Source of the DNA: Fen-1258 sp964441505
GTDB taxonomy: Bacteria > Bacteroidota > Ignavibacteria > Ignavibacteriales > Melioribacteraceae
Length of the DNA stretch: 64,000 nucleotides
NCBI GenBank assembly: GCA_964441505.1
Contig: CAYTUV010000003.1
Coordinates: 114,871 to 178,870, forward strand
Direction of reading: 5' to 3'
The translations under genes were made by a program, and so were the position numbers. Below the pieces are notes generated by a model. That model did not search any database. It was not told the origin of the DNA and saw only the letters and a list, made by a program, of their open reading frames with translations. This document shows positions 53,086-61,817 of the stretch, piece by piece; within the stretch, counting starts at the first letter, position 1, and every line of letters begins with the position of its first letter.

Positions 53086-54003
53086 ATGGATCGCAGAAGA
53101 TTTTTGAAGACGGGCTTGCTGGCAGGAGCCTCTCTAACCGTTCCCGGTATCTACGGAAATTATTTTTCAAAGAGCAGTAGAATCTCATCGGCTGTTTTCG
53201 ATCTTGTTGCTGTAAGAAACGGTGAACCTGATGTTATGTTTGATAAAGGCATTGAGCAGCTGGGCGGTATGAAGGCTTTTATAAAAAAAAATCAGAAAGT
53301 TTTGATCAAACCAAATATAGGATGGGATGTTGTTCCTGAAAGAGCGGGGAATACACATCCGAAACTTGTTAAGAGGATTATCGAACATTGCTACGAAGCC
53401 GGAGCGAAAGAAGTCTATGTATTCGATCATACATGTGATGACTGGAGAAGAAGTTACACAAGCAGCGGAATTGAGAAAGCAGTTAAAGATGCCGGCGGTA
53501 AAATCGTTTCCGGAGACAGTGAAAGTTATTATCAGAGTGTTGCGATAGATGGAGCTAAAGTTTTAACCAGCGTAAAAGTACATGAACTTGTTCTTGATAG
53601 CGATGTTTTCATTAACGTACCAATTCTGAAAAGTCACAGTTCCACCAAATTGACAATCAGCATGAAAAATATGATGGGAGTTGTCTGGGACCGGGGTTAC
53701 TGGCATCGCAATAACCTGCATCAATGTATAGCGGATTACGGGCTGTTTAATAAGAAACCAACTCTCAATATTGTTGACGCATATTATGTGATGAAGCAAA
53801 ATGGTCCCCGCGGAGTTTCGCTGAATGATGTTGCTCTGATGAAATCTCAGATTATCTCGACTGATATTGTTGCCGCAGATGCTGCATCGGCAAAGCTATT
53901 TGGTGTTGAGCCGGACTCAATTTCATATATCAGTCTAGCAGATTCAATGAAGATTGGGAGGAAGGATTTAAGTACGCTGAATATCAAACGTATAATTTTG
54001 TAA
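53086..54003 (+). CDS. DUF362-family protein with Tat signal
   Basis: 305 residues. A twin-arginine signal MDRRRFLKTGLLAGASLTVPG leads a DUF362 domain with VLIKPNIGWDVVPE, VFDHTCDDW and INVPILKSHSSTKLTISMKNMMGVVWDRGYWHRNN in its core. The family is associated with Fe-S cluster binding and anaerobic redox; here no CxxC pairs are present. GAGGAG precedes the ATG. The polyferredoxin gene begins 4 nt later, so the pair is likely a periplasm/membrane redox unit. Confidence 0.88.
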   Translation: MDRRRFLKTGLLAGASLTVPGIYGNYFSKSSRISSAVFDLVAVRNGEPDVMFDKGIEQLGGMKAFIKKNQKVLIKPNIGWDVVPERAGNTHPKLVKRIIEHCYEAGAKEVYVFDHTCDDWRRSYTSSGIEKAVKDAGGKIVSGDSESYYQSVAIDGAKVLTSVKVHELVLDSDVFINVPILKSHSSTKLTISMKNMMGVVWDRGYWHRNNLHQCIADYGLFNKKPTLNIVDAYYVMKQNGPRGVSLNDVALMKSQIISTDIVAADAASAKLFGVEPDSISYISLADSMKIGRKDLSTLNIKRIIL

Positions 54004-54007
54004 TTAA

Positions 54008-55594
54008 ATGAGCGGCTTCCTTCTCCGGAAAATTCGAATTGTTGTATCGCTGTTTTTTTTTGCTGCTACAACTTTTTTACTGATTGACATCTATGGTGTA
54101 ATCCCATCCGACTTTTCTAATACTATTTTATTTCTCCAATTTGTCCCTTCTCTTCTGAAAATCATCTCTGTTTTTTCTTTCAGTACGTTTGGATTTGCTG
54201 TTATATTTCTTCTCACTGTCTTCTTCGGAAGAGTCTACTGTTCAAGTATTTGTCCGCTTGGTGTTTTTCAGGATATAGTTAATTGGCTCTCGAGAAAAAT
54301 CAAACGTAAAAAGAAACGGAGTTTCGATTTTTTGAATGAACAAAAAATATTAAGAATGGTTTTACTCCTCCTTCCGGTCACTGCTTTTCTTCTGGGAAGT
54401 GCTCTTGTAATAAATCTTCTTGATCCGTACAGTATCTATGGAAGATTCTCAGGTAATTTCCTTCGCCCTCTACTTGTTGGAGGAAATAATTTTGCAGCAT
54501 TTGTATTTGAAAAGTTCAGACTCTACATCGTATATCCATACAACCTAAAGGCATTCAATCTGATTCCGTTTATTATCACAGCGGCGTTTTTTGTCTTTAT
54601 TGTCTTGATGGCATGGAAGAAGGGAAGATTGTATTGTAATACTGTCTGTCCTGTTGGAACATTGCTCGGATACTTATCAAAATATTCTTTGATCAAAATT
54701 GTAATAAACCATGAAGAATGTTTGAGCTGTGGAATCTGTGCCAAGGAATGTAAAGCAAGCTGCATTGATAGCAAAAATAAAACAGTAGATATGACCCGGT
54801 GCGTAGCATGTTTTGATTGCATTCCCAGCTGTCCGACTGAAGGAATTACTTACAGCTACGCCTATGGGAAACAAGAACCTAGTAGTCAAAAAAATAAATC
54901 GACTGCAATAGATAATTCTAAAAGAAGTTTTATAATAAAAACTTCGCTTTACCTTTTCTCATTATCTGAAATTGCAGCGCAGGTACAAAAGAAAATTATT
55001 GTCACCAAACCGAGCACAATACCAATTTTTAAAAAAAACACGGTTTCACCTCCGGGTTCAATCAGCATAGGAAGATTTAACAGCAAATGTACTGCTTGTC
55101 ATTTGTGTGTGAGTTCATGTCCGACTCAGGTACTACAACCATCTTTTCTTGAATACGGATTTCTTGGAATTCTCCAGCCCCATCTTGATAACATTACTGG
55201 TTTCTGCAACTTTGAATGCAAAATTTGCGGTAATGTTTGTCCTACCGGAGCTATTCTGCCACTCGATCTTGACAAGAAAAAATTAACCCAGCTTGGTAAA
55301 GCAAAATTTGTTAAAGACAACTGCATTGTTCAGACTCAAAAAACAGACTGCGGTGCATGTTCGGAACATTGTCCTACGAAAGCAGTTCATATGATACCGT
55401 TCGAAGGGAAACTGGTAATTCCAGAGGTGAGGGATGATTACTGCATCGGCTGCGGTGCATGCGAATTTGCCTGCCCGACAAAACCGTACAAATCAATTTA
55501 TGTTGAGGGGAATGTTGCTCATCAAACCGCAAAGAAAAATGTTGAATTAAAAAAACAGGAAGTGATCAACACTAAAGAAGACTTTCCATTCTAA
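54008..55594 (+). CDS. NapH-like membrane polyferredoxin
   Basis: 528 residues. About five membrane helices with two CxxxCP sites, YCSSICPLG and YCNTVCPVG, as in NapH/NosR/RdxA. Then six Cys-rich cluster motifs: CLSCGICAKEC, CVACFDCIPSC, CTACHLCVSSC, CNFECKICGNVC, the spread C...CGACSEHC and CIGCGACEFAC. This suggests at least six [4Fe-4S]-type sites, so it can move electrons across or along the membrane. It follows the Tat-exported DUF362 gene, which may be its redox partner. Confidence 0.92.
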   Translation: MSGFLLRKIRIVVSLFFFAATTFLLIDIYGVIPSDFSNTILFLQFVPSLLKIISVFSFSTFGFAVIFLLTVFFGRVYCSSICPLGVFQDIVNWLSRKIKRKKKRSFDFLNEQKILRMVLLLLPVTAFLLGSALVINLLDPYSIYGRFSGNFLRPLLVGGNNFAAFVFEKFRLYIVYPYNLKAFNLIPFIITAAFFVFIVLMAWKKGRLYCNTVCPVGTLLGYLSKYSLIKIVINHEECLSCGICAKECKASCIDSKNKTVDMTRCVACFDCIPSCPTEGITYSYAYGKQEPSSQKNKSTAIDNSKRSFIIKTSLYLFSLSEIAAQVQKKIIVTKPSTIPIFKKNTVSPPGSISIGRFNSKCTACHLCVSSCPTQVLQPSFLEYGFLGILQPHLDNITGFCNFECKICGNVCPTGAILPLDLDKKKLTQLGKAKFVKDNCIVQTQKTDCGACSEHCPTKAVHMIPFEGKLVIPEVRDDYCIGCGACEFACPTKPYKSIYVEGNVAHQTAKKNVELKKQEVINTKEDFPF

Positions 55595-55642
55595 CAATCT
55601 TCACATTAACTTAACTGAAGGGGAAGGAATTTTGAAAGAATG

Positions 55643-55713
55643 GAACGCAGATTTTATATGATGATTATGATAATTCTATGATCAATCATAAAAAATCATA
55701 ATAATCAGTGTTC
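55643..55713. repeat. Intergenic palindrome, family E-like
   Basis: GAACGCAGAT (55643-55652) and ATCAGTGTTC (55704-55713) are complementary at 8 of 10 positions, with TGATTATGAT/ATCATAATAATCA-type pairing inside. It shares the CGCAGAT word with the element at 16307 and occupies the 164-nt gap before the MFS gene. Confidence 0.55.
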
Positions 55714-55758
55714 TATTAAGTATTTAAATGGCTGGGAAAATAATTATAAAAGGATTTC

Positions 55759-57000
55759 TTGGAATATAAATTACACAACAAAGATGCCTACGCGGCTTTA
55801 AGGATAATTGATTTCCGGCGGTTTATAACGGCCCGGTTTTTTCTGACGCTCGCAGTGCAGATGCAGTCGGTAATAGTTGGATGGCAGATTTATCAACTCA
55901 CTCATGATGCCCTCTCATTAGGTATGATCGGTATGGCCGAAGCGATTCCATACATTTCTGTTGCACTTTTTGCCGGACATATAGCAGACCGGGTTGACCG
56001 TAAAAAAATTATTCTACTTTCAAGCATGGTTTTCTTTCTCTGTGCTGCAGGCTTGTTATTAATATCCACAAGTTTTCATCACATGCTTGCCAATTTCGGA
56101 ACATTGCCAATCTACCTTATCATTTTTATTACAGGCTTAGCGCGTGGTTTTATCTCACCTGCACAAAGTGCTTTTGCGGCTCAACTGGTTCCAAGGGAAT
56201 TGTTCGGCAACGCTTCCACCTGGAACAGTGTACTTTGGCAAATTGCCGCGGTAACCGGTCCGGCAATTGGAGGACTCGTCTATGGATTTGCAGGTATTGG
56301 ACCGGCGTATTCATTAGTTGCAGTTTTCTCGGCATTAAGTGTATTCTTTTATTACTTCATAAAAAAGAAACCGATGCCCGAACAGACTAAAGAAGAAAAC
56401 ATCTGGCAAAGTTTATCAACGGGAGTAAAATTTGTTTTTCAGAATCAAATTATATTAAGTGCAATTAGTCTTGATATGTTTGCCGTATTCTTTGGCGGTG
56501 CGGTCTCCGTACTGCCTATTTTTGCCGATCAGGTGTTGCATACGGGTGCCGAGGGATTAGGACTGCTGCGTGCCGCGCCGGCAGTTGGTGCTATAGTGAT
56601 GTCGTTAAGGCAGGCATACAAACCAATGTTCGTAAATGCAGGTAGAAATCTTTTAATTTGCGTAACCGGATTTGGTGTGTCAATGATTGTCTTTGCCTTA
56701 TCAAAAAATTTCTATCTTACTTTATTCATCTTGATGTTAAGCGGAGCCTTCGATAATGTGAGTGTAATAATAAGAGCAACAATTATTCAGATTTACACAC
56801 CGGACGAAATGCGGGGACGAGTTTCCTCTGTTAATGGTATTTTTATTGGTTCATCAAATGAGTTGGGTTCGTTTGAATCGGGTGTGGCTGCTAAATTAAT
56901 GGGATTAATTCCATCAGTAATTTTTGGAGGATCAATGACTCTGGCTGTTGTTGCCGTGGTTAGAAGTTGGGCACCGAAACTTAGAAAATTGAAAATGTAA
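55759..57000 (+). CDS. MFS exporter (EntS-like group)
   Basis: 413 residues from a TTG start at 55759 with AAAGGA 5 nt upstream. Twelve hydrophobic segments. FFLTLAVQMQSVIVGWQIYQLTHDALSLG-type start (in pieces here), GHIADRVDRKK in the first loop, and GFISPAQSAFAAQLVPRE with a conserved loop are hallmarks of the MFS_3/enterobactin-exporter group. The substrate is unknown. Monocistronic between two palindromic elements. Confidence 0.88.
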   Translation: MEYKLHNKDAYAALRIIDFRRFITARFFLTLAVQMQSVIVGWQIYQLTHDALSLGMIGMAEAIPYISVALFAGHIADRVDRKKIILLSSMVFFLCAAGLLLISTSFHHMLANFGTLPIYLIIFITGLARGFISPAQSAFAAQLVPRELFGNASTWNSVLWQIAAVTGPAIGGLVYGFAGIGPAYSLVAVFSALSVFFYYFIKKKPMPEQTKEENIWQSLSTGVKFVFQNQIILSAISLDMFAVFFGGAVSVLPIFADQVLHTGAEGLGLLRAAPAVGAIVMSLRQAYKPMFVNAGRNLLICVTGFGVSMIVFALSKNFYLTLFILMLSGAFDNVSVIIRATIIQIYTPDEMRGRVSSVNGIFIGSSNELGSFESGVAAKLMGLIPSVIFGGSMTLAVVAVVRSWAPKLRKLKM

Positions 57001-57072
57001 TTTTTATTTTAAAATTTTCCGTACGCATTTAAAAACCGGCAGAAAGGATGTACAAGTCTTTCCCGCAGGTTC

Positions 57073-57177
57073 TTAAGGGTACTTCTAAAAACTATCTTTT
57101 GTAAATATTTAACGCAGAGAACGCAAAGAAAAAGCAGAGTTCGCAAAGGATATTGAGGTTTTTAGAACTACCCTTAA
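57073..57177. repeat. MITE-like element with 20-bp terminal inverted repeats
   Basis: TTAAGGGTACTTCTAAAAAC (57073-57092) and the stretch 57158-57177 are complementary at 19 of 20 positions, mismatching only at one central base. The 65-nt interior carries the family B words CGCAGAGAACGCAAAG and TTCGCAAAG. Its right end touches the stop codon of the Lys-rich gene. It may be a non-autonomous mobile element or a bidirectional terminator. Confidence 0.75.
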
Positions 57178-57179
57178 TA

Positions 57180-57305
57180 TTATTTCAGAGTGAAACTCCC
57201 GGAGTTCTTCTCATTCTTTTTGTCTCTCTTAGCAGCCTTCTTTTCTTTCATAGTTTTGGCAGGTTCTTTTTTGGTTGCTTTCTTACTGTCTTGGCCTTTA
57301 CTCAT
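57180..57305 (-). CDS. 41-residue Lys-rich protein
   Basis: ATG 57305 opens a 41-codon frame with AAAGGAACC about 9 nt upstream and a TAA stop. The product is very basic and helical (MSKGQDSKKATKKEPAK, then KEKKAAKRDKKNEK), with a short hydrophobic end GSFTLK. It looks like the small Lys/Ala-rich proteins found near stress genes. It sits before the CsbD-like and sigma-factor genes on the same strand. Confidence 0.65.
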   Translation of the reverse strand: MSKGQDSKKATKKEPAKTMKEKKAAKRDKKNEKNSGSFTLK

Positions 57306-57350
57306 GATCGGTTCCTTTTTGAATTTATCTTAAATTCATTATCTAAAAAT

Positions 57351-57575
57351 TCAGAGTGTAGAAATTAGTTTTTGCAATGCTTCTTTACTTATGCCAAGCT
57401 TTAATTGGACTTTTTCCCACATGGCGCCTTTTTTCCCTTCATCGTAACGGAGGTCGCTATCGGTTAAACTTGGATACTTCTTTTTGAGTTTAGTTTTTTG
57501 AATCTCCCAATTATCCTTTATTGAAGGAGTGGAGAGTGCGAACTGTCGAACAGTTGTGCTTCTTCTTGAGGTCAT
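57351..57575 (-). CDS. CsbD-like stress protein
   Basis: 74 residues with AGGATTTAATAA upstream of the ATG. The core IKDNWEIQKTKLKKKYPSL followed by TDSDLRYDEGKKGAMWEKVQLKLG matches the CsbD pattern NxxxxKxKxKxxxxxLTDDDLxYxEGKxxxLxGxxQxKxG. CsbD-type proteins are general-stress proteins of uncertain function. It lies in the sigma-factor neighbourhood, which may control it. Confidence 0.75.
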   Translation of the reverse strand: MTSRRSTTVRQFALSTPSIKDNWEIQKTKLKKKYPSLTDSDLRYDEGKKGAMWEKVQLKLGISKEALQKLISTL

Positions 57576-57760
57576 TTATTAAATCCTAATTTTATAACTG
57601 AGTCTTTCAAAAACATAATAGGCAGAAAAAAATTGTTTTTCAATAGATCAAAGGATGAAAAATGAAATAACGCTTCAATTATAAATACTTCTACTGCTTC
57701 ATTAATGAATTAATGACGATTATGTAAGAAATCTCTCAGCTCGCTTTCTTTATTCTTCCT

Positions 57761-58417
57761 TTAAAACTGTAGAGAAGAGACATATTCATTCCCTTTTTTC
57801 GTACTGGCTTCGCTCATCCTATCAGTTCTACCAACCGCATTTACTTTTGAGCGGATGTATCCATTTTCGTAAGCGTATTTGTAAAGCAGGGAATATAGAA
57901 TTTTCCGTGTACGGTGTAATCGCGAGCGAATTGTCCCGACAGGGCAATCGACAAAATCGGAAATTTCCTGATATGAATAACCTTCAATGTCGGATAGAAA
58001 AACAACTGTTCTGAAACCATCCGGTAAAACTGAGAGTGCTTTTACAATTTCATCATCAAGTACATTTTCGAATTCATCCTGCCTGTAGTGCTGTGATTTT
58101 ACATCTGCTGCTCTTATGTTTTCGTAAAAATTTTGTACGTTGTCGTAATCAACAAGTGTAGGTTGTTTAGCTCGCTTACGATATTCGTTGATGTATGAAT
58201 TCTGCATGATTTTGAATAACCATGCTCTGGCGTTTGAACCTTTTTTGAAATGGTGAAAGAATCTAAATGCTTTTAAAAATGTATCCTGCAACAAATCCTT
58301 TGCTTCATCGGAATTGTTTGTAATTTTTAAGGCGTATCTTTTTAGAGAAATCAGATGGGGAATTATTTCCGAATCGAAGTCTGAATGTTTTTGTCGTAAA
58401 CTCAATTGTTTTTCCAT
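57761..58417 (-). CDS. ECF-type RNA polymerase sigma factor
   Basis: 218 residues. Region 2: LKRYALKITNNSDEAKDLLQDTFLKAFRFF; region 4: LPDGFRTVVFLSDIEGYSYQEISDFVDCPVGTIRSRLHRTRK in pieces, both helix-turn-helix intact. A longer C-terminal tail (about 175-218) ends in Ser/Lys-rich sequence. GGGAAGCAAA precedes the ATG. No anti-sigma gene is adjacent, so its control is not seen here. CsbD, DUF2007 and tiny proteins nearby fit a stress regulon (inference). Confidence 0.93.
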   Translation of the reverse strand: MEKQLSLRQKHSDFDSEIIPHLISLKRYALKITNNSDEAKDLLQDTFLKAFRFFHHFKKGSNARAWLFKIMQNSYINEYRKRAKQPTLVDYDNVQNFYENIRAADVKSQHYRQDEFENVLDDEIVKALSVLPDGFRTVVFLSDIEGYSYQEISDFVDCPVGTIRSRLHRTRKILYSLLYKYAYENGYIRSKVNAVGRTDRMSEASTKKGNEYVSSLQF

Positions 58418-58511
58418 TTTGCTTCCCTTAAAAAATTTAATAGAAATCTAATCGCTTAGTAAAAATCTTTTCTTAACGCAATAATTACGAGAATTGTTGT
58501 CATGATCTTCT

Positions 58512-58736
58512 TTAGATAAATCTGGTTTGAAGTATATCTTTTGCAATTCTTTCCTGAGTCTCGGGGACTAAAATTTTAACACCCTCCACATGATTCAACA
58601 AATGCAAGGTCACACCGCCGCCTTCTTTGAGTATGTTTGCCTTTATACCTGCCTCCCGGAGATCTCTCTTTGCAATTATGGCATATAACTCATTTTCAAA
58701 GATTCCGATTACTACATGTTTATCACTCATGAACAT
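58512..58736 (-). CDS. DUF2007-family protein
   Basis: 74 residues (72 from the third codon, MSDKHVV). The core VIGIFENELYAIIAKRDLREAGIKANILKEGG is the DUF2007 pattern of a putative signal-transducing domain, and VKILVPETQERIAKDILQ follows. It is 94 nt upstream of the sigma-factor gene on the same strand, and a tiny membrane protein gene precedes it. No catalytic residues are known. Confidence 0.8.
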   Translation of the reverse strand: MFMSDKHVVIGIFENELYAIIAKRDLREAGIKANILKEGGGVTLHLLNHVEGVKILVPETQERIAKDILQTRFI

Positions 58737-58805
58737 TCAGATACTATTGTTTAAAAATATCTTTGCAGAGAATTGCTAATCTGAAATCAATTCCGGTTCT
58801 GTGTT

Positions 58806-58946
58806 TCATTTCGAACCTAAGTATTCCTCATCATTTTTTAATTCTTTAATCAGTTCTCTTAATTCCGGATAAAGAATTATAGCGCAAATGATATTCACTA
58901 CAGTAAAGAGACCGAAAATTATTAACAACAGTGTAGATGATTTCAT
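58806..58946 (-). CDS. 46-residue single-span membrane protein
   Basis: ATG 58946 follows a perfect AAGGAG at 9 nt. The product has one hydrophobic helix (LLLIIFGLFTVVNIICAIIL) after a short basic start, then a charged tail LRELIKELKNDEEYLGSK. This is the size of many uncharacterised small membrane proteins. It lies between the radical SAM gene and the DUF2007 gene. Confidence 0.7.
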   Translation of the reverse strand: MKSSTLLLIIFGLFTVVNIICAIILYPELRELIKELKNDEEYLGSK

Positions 58947-59023
58947 TGCTTATTCTCCTTGTCGAATTGTCTAGCAGTTAACGAATCATTTGTCTTCCAT
59001 ATAACTGATCGCACCGGAAAAAA

Positions 59024-60508
59024 TTAGTAAAAACTGTTTGATATTTTTTTGAAATGGAATCCGTAAATAGTGAACAGGATTGCTAAAGAAAATAGTTGAG
59101 GTTTATGGAACAGCGACCAAAAAAATAATTTCCAGTAATAAATTCTTTCTTCACCAACCACTCCAAGTTTTAACATAGATCTGAAGAGAGCGAGGATGTA
59201 ATTAGGATTAAGGTGAAAAACTTTTTTCTTTTTAGGTTCAAAATCTTTCATGAAGCGCATTACACGCTCATAATAGTACTTGGGTGAGTAGATAGTATTT
59301 AATATTTTCTTATAGCCTTCAAGGAGAACTTCGGGATTCATCTGAGGGATAAAATTTATCGAAAAATCGGTATTGTTTCCGGTAAAATCGGCTAAAAGCC
59401 TTCCCTCACTAAGCAGTCTTTGCTGAAGCTTTGTACCTTTAGGTGCGTTCAGTAATCCAACCATAGCAGTTACAATTCCGCTTTGCTGGATAAAGTTTGT
59501 AAGTTCCTCGAAGATGACCGGTGGATCGTTATCAAATCCTACAATAAATCCTCCCTGAACCTCAAGACCTGCCTCCTGAATTCTCTTAACACTCGCAATC
59601 AAATTCCGGTTGAGATTTTGGGGTTTATTACATTCAAGCAGACTCTTTTCATTCGGAGATTCGATACCGATGAAGACAGCCTCAAATCCCGCTTTGGACA
59701 TCAGCCTCATGAGTTCATCGTCATCGGAAAGATTGATTGATGCTTCCGTATTAAAGTAAAAAGGATTTTTTCTTTTTTCCATCCACTCCGAAATTGCCGG
59801 AAGAATCTCTTTCTTCAATTTTACTTTGTTGCCGATAAAATTATCATCAACGAAAAAAACGGGTCCACGCCAGCCGGTAAAATAAAGTGCATCCAATTCG
59901 GCTATCACCTGTTCCTTGGTTTTTGTGCGAGGTTTTCTTCCGTAAAGAACTGTTATGTCGCAGAAGTCGCAATCAAAAGGGCAGCCCCGTGAATATTGGA
60001 TATTCATGGATGTGTAATTATTTATCGATATGAGTTCCCATAGAGGCAGGGGGGTTGTTTTAATATCCGCCCAGTCTTCCGAAGAGTATATTTGTTTTGC
60101 CTTTCCTTCTTTAAGGTCATTTAAAAACAGAGGAAGAGTAATTTCAGCTTCATTAAGAATAAGATGATCAACGCCGCCTTGGAAATATTCGGGACTGCTT
60201 GTGAATAATGGTCCGCCGGCTACAATTTTTGCATTTAACTTCTTGCATCTTTGTATTACTTCATTGGCGGATTTACTCTGTATCGACATCGCACTTATAA
60301 AAACAAAATCTGCCCAAAAAATATCATCATCCGTGAGATCGCTGGCGTTCATATCAATTAATTTTTTATTCCATACCTTAGGAAGCATCGAAGCAACAGT
60401 CAATAATCCTAAAGGTGGAAAACTTGCTTTCTTTGAAACAAATTTGAGCGCATGTTTAAAACTCCAAAATGTATCCGGATATAACGGGTAGACCATTAGG
60501 ATATTCAT
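59024..60508 (-). CDS. B12-binding-domain radical SAM protein
   Basis: 494 residues. N-terminal cobalamin-binding-like Rossmann region (about 1-140; no DxHxxG), then the radical SAM motif CPFDCDFC with C176, C180 and C183 in QYSRGCPFDCDFC. FGI-type SAM contacts follow (FIGIESPNEKSLLECNKPQ) and a DUF4070-like C-terminal part with hydrophobic ends (YYWKLFFWSLFHKP). The general layout resembles hopanoid methylases and other lipid-modifying enzymes, but the substrate cannot be deduced. No start ribosome site is clear. Confidence 0.85.
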   Translation of the reverse strand: MNILMVYPLYPDTFWSFKHALKFVSKKASFPPLGLLTVASMLPKVWNKKLIDMNASDLTDDDIFWADFVFISAMSIQSKSANEVIQRCKKLNAKIVAGGPLFTSSPEYFQGGVDHLILNEAEITLPLFLNDLKEGKAKQIYSSEDWADIKTTPLPLWELISINNYTSMNIQYSRGCPFDCDFCDITVLYGRKPRTKTKEQVIAELDALYFTGWRGPVFFVDDNFIGNKVKLKKEILPAISEWMEKRKNPFYFNTEASINLSDDDELMRLMSKAGFEAVFIGIESPNEKSLLECNKPQNLNRNLIASVKRIQEAGLEVQGGFIVGFDNDPPVIFEELTNFIQQSGIVTAMVGLLNAPKGTKLQQRLLSEGRLLADFTGNNTDFSINFIPQMNPEVLLEGYKKILNTIYSPKYYYERVMRFMKDFEPKKKKVFHLNPNYILALFRSMLKLGVVGEERIYYWKLFFWSLFHKPQLFSLAILFTIYGFHFKKISNSFY

Positions 60509-60756
60509 TTGCGAGACCTTATGAATAGTTATTTAAAGACCAATTTTATTATTGAGAAGAACAATTGTACCAACACATAAATCGTTCTTTTGTTTATCGA
60601 TTATACCCCTCCGAATTTTTTTCAACTACATAGTCAATATTGTGTTTCAATTCGAAGACAAATATTTCTTCACTACATGAGATAGTGCTGTTATCGTTTA
60701 TTCTGGCCTCTATTGCTAATCAATTTATTATCCGGTTATATAATCAACAGTCATTC

Positions 60757-60938
60757 GGATGCATTCAATCGGTCAAAAGGATGAAAAAGGGACTAGATCT
60801 TTGGGATAAGGAATTACTCGGCGTCAGGCACCATTCTTTAACTGAACAATTTAGATGGCAGTTTAGTAAGAAGTTTTTTTTGTCGGTAAATGGTTGTCGA
60901 TAATCTGGGAAATAATAATAGTGTAATCCGGATAGACT
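60757..60938 (-). other. Conserved non-coding stretch, copy A
   Basis: On the minus strand GTCTATCCG then ACTATTATTA, and further downstream AAAGATCTAGTCCCTTTTTC with ATCCTTTTGACCGATTGAATGC nearby. The same words in the same order occur at 62389-62586 with gaps. No protein frame of quality is present. It lies between the NarL-type regulator gene and the radical SAM start (gap 60509-60942). Confidence 0.5.
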
Positions 60939-60942
60939 CCTG

Positions 60943-61632
60943 CTAACTATCAATCGTTGAGATGCTCTTCTCAATAGTTGTTAGAGTTTCATTAGAGTAG
61001 GAATAGTTAGCTATTTCCAGTCGTGTATGCAGTGCGAGCTTCTCCATGATATTATGGATATGACTTTTGACTGTATAAGTGGATATTCGAATTTTTTGAC
61101 CGATCTCTCTGTTGCTCATCCCTTCACTAAGAAAGCCAATAACCTCCCGTTCCCTGATTGTCATACGGACAGATTCTTTCAATTTTGGTTTACCTTCTCT
61201 TACGGCGAAATCAACAATTTGAGAGAAAAGAGAATCAACTAGTAGAGGCGGAAGGACAGTTGAGCCATCAGCTACCATTCGTATTGTTATTAAGAAATCT
61301 TTTAACGAGGCATCTTTAAGTATGAATCCGTTGGCACCAGCCTTTACAAATTGTAATATATCGGCTTGTACAGGGGCAAGATCCATAACAATAATTTTTG
61401 CTTCAGGAAAATCTCTCTTCACTATTTCCACAACATGTAAACTATTTTGACTTCGCAATCCCAAATCCAAAAGAACCACATTTGGTTTTAACTTCTTGAT
61501 TTTTGCAATAGTGTTCTTACCATCTCCGGATGCGGCGATTATAATGATATCTTTATGAGATTTGAGGATTCCCAGAATTCCATCACGGAGAAGACGGTTA
61601 TCTTCAATGAGCAATAATCTGATTTTTTTCAT
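60943..61632 (-). CDS. NarL/FixJ-family response regulator
   Basis: 229 residues. Receiver domain with acidic E10/D11 (LLIEDN), phospho-acceptor D56 (VLLDLGL) and Lys106 (FILKDAS). The usual Ser/Thr before the Lys is Asp84 (VMDLAP), which would alter the activation switch. A LuxR-type helix-turn-helix follows (TIREREVIGFLSEGMSNREIGQKIRI in pieces, about 158-210). No kinase is adjacent; the orphan kinase at 1386 also borders a barrel gene. A terminator separates it from the upstream barrel gene. Confidence 0.9.
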   Translation of the reverse strand: MKKIRLLLIEDNRLLRDGILGILKSHKDIIIIAASGDGKNTIAKIKKLKPNVVLLDLGLRSQNSLHVVEIVKRDFPEAKIIVMDLAPVQADILQFVKAGANGFILKDASLKDFLITIRMVADGSTVLPPLLVDSLFSQIVDFAVREGKPKLKESVRMTIREREVIGFLSEGMSNREIGQKIRISTYTVKSHIHNIMEKLALHTRLEIANYSYSNETLTTIEKSISTIDS

Positions 61633-61700
61633 TTTATAATCTCAATTCCATCGAACGCCAAAAGTGAAACTTGTTGAATGACTAGTTATTAATTGCTGCT

Positions 61701-61758
61701 AAAAAAAGTCGGGATTTGAACAACAAGCCGGCATCGAACGGCAAACAACCCAAATCCC
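61701..61758 (-). terminator. Rho-independent terminator after barrel paralog 2
   Basis: On the minus strand GGGATTTG pairs with CAAATCCC, with GCCG/CGGC pairing inside, and GACTTTTTTT follows. The stem is long with an internal loop. It lies between the barrel gene and the regulator gene, limiting readthrough. Confidence 0.7.
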
Positions 61759-61817
61759 TTCCTCAAACACCTTTTCTCTTCTATTCCCTTAACTATAAGT
61801 TTTACTCTTCTGTTTAA

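Noticed and set aside
60640..60903. An 87-codon plus-strand frame in the 60.5-60.9 kb gap
   Set aside because: Composition is poor, and it overlaps the conserved non-coding stretch; no motif is present.
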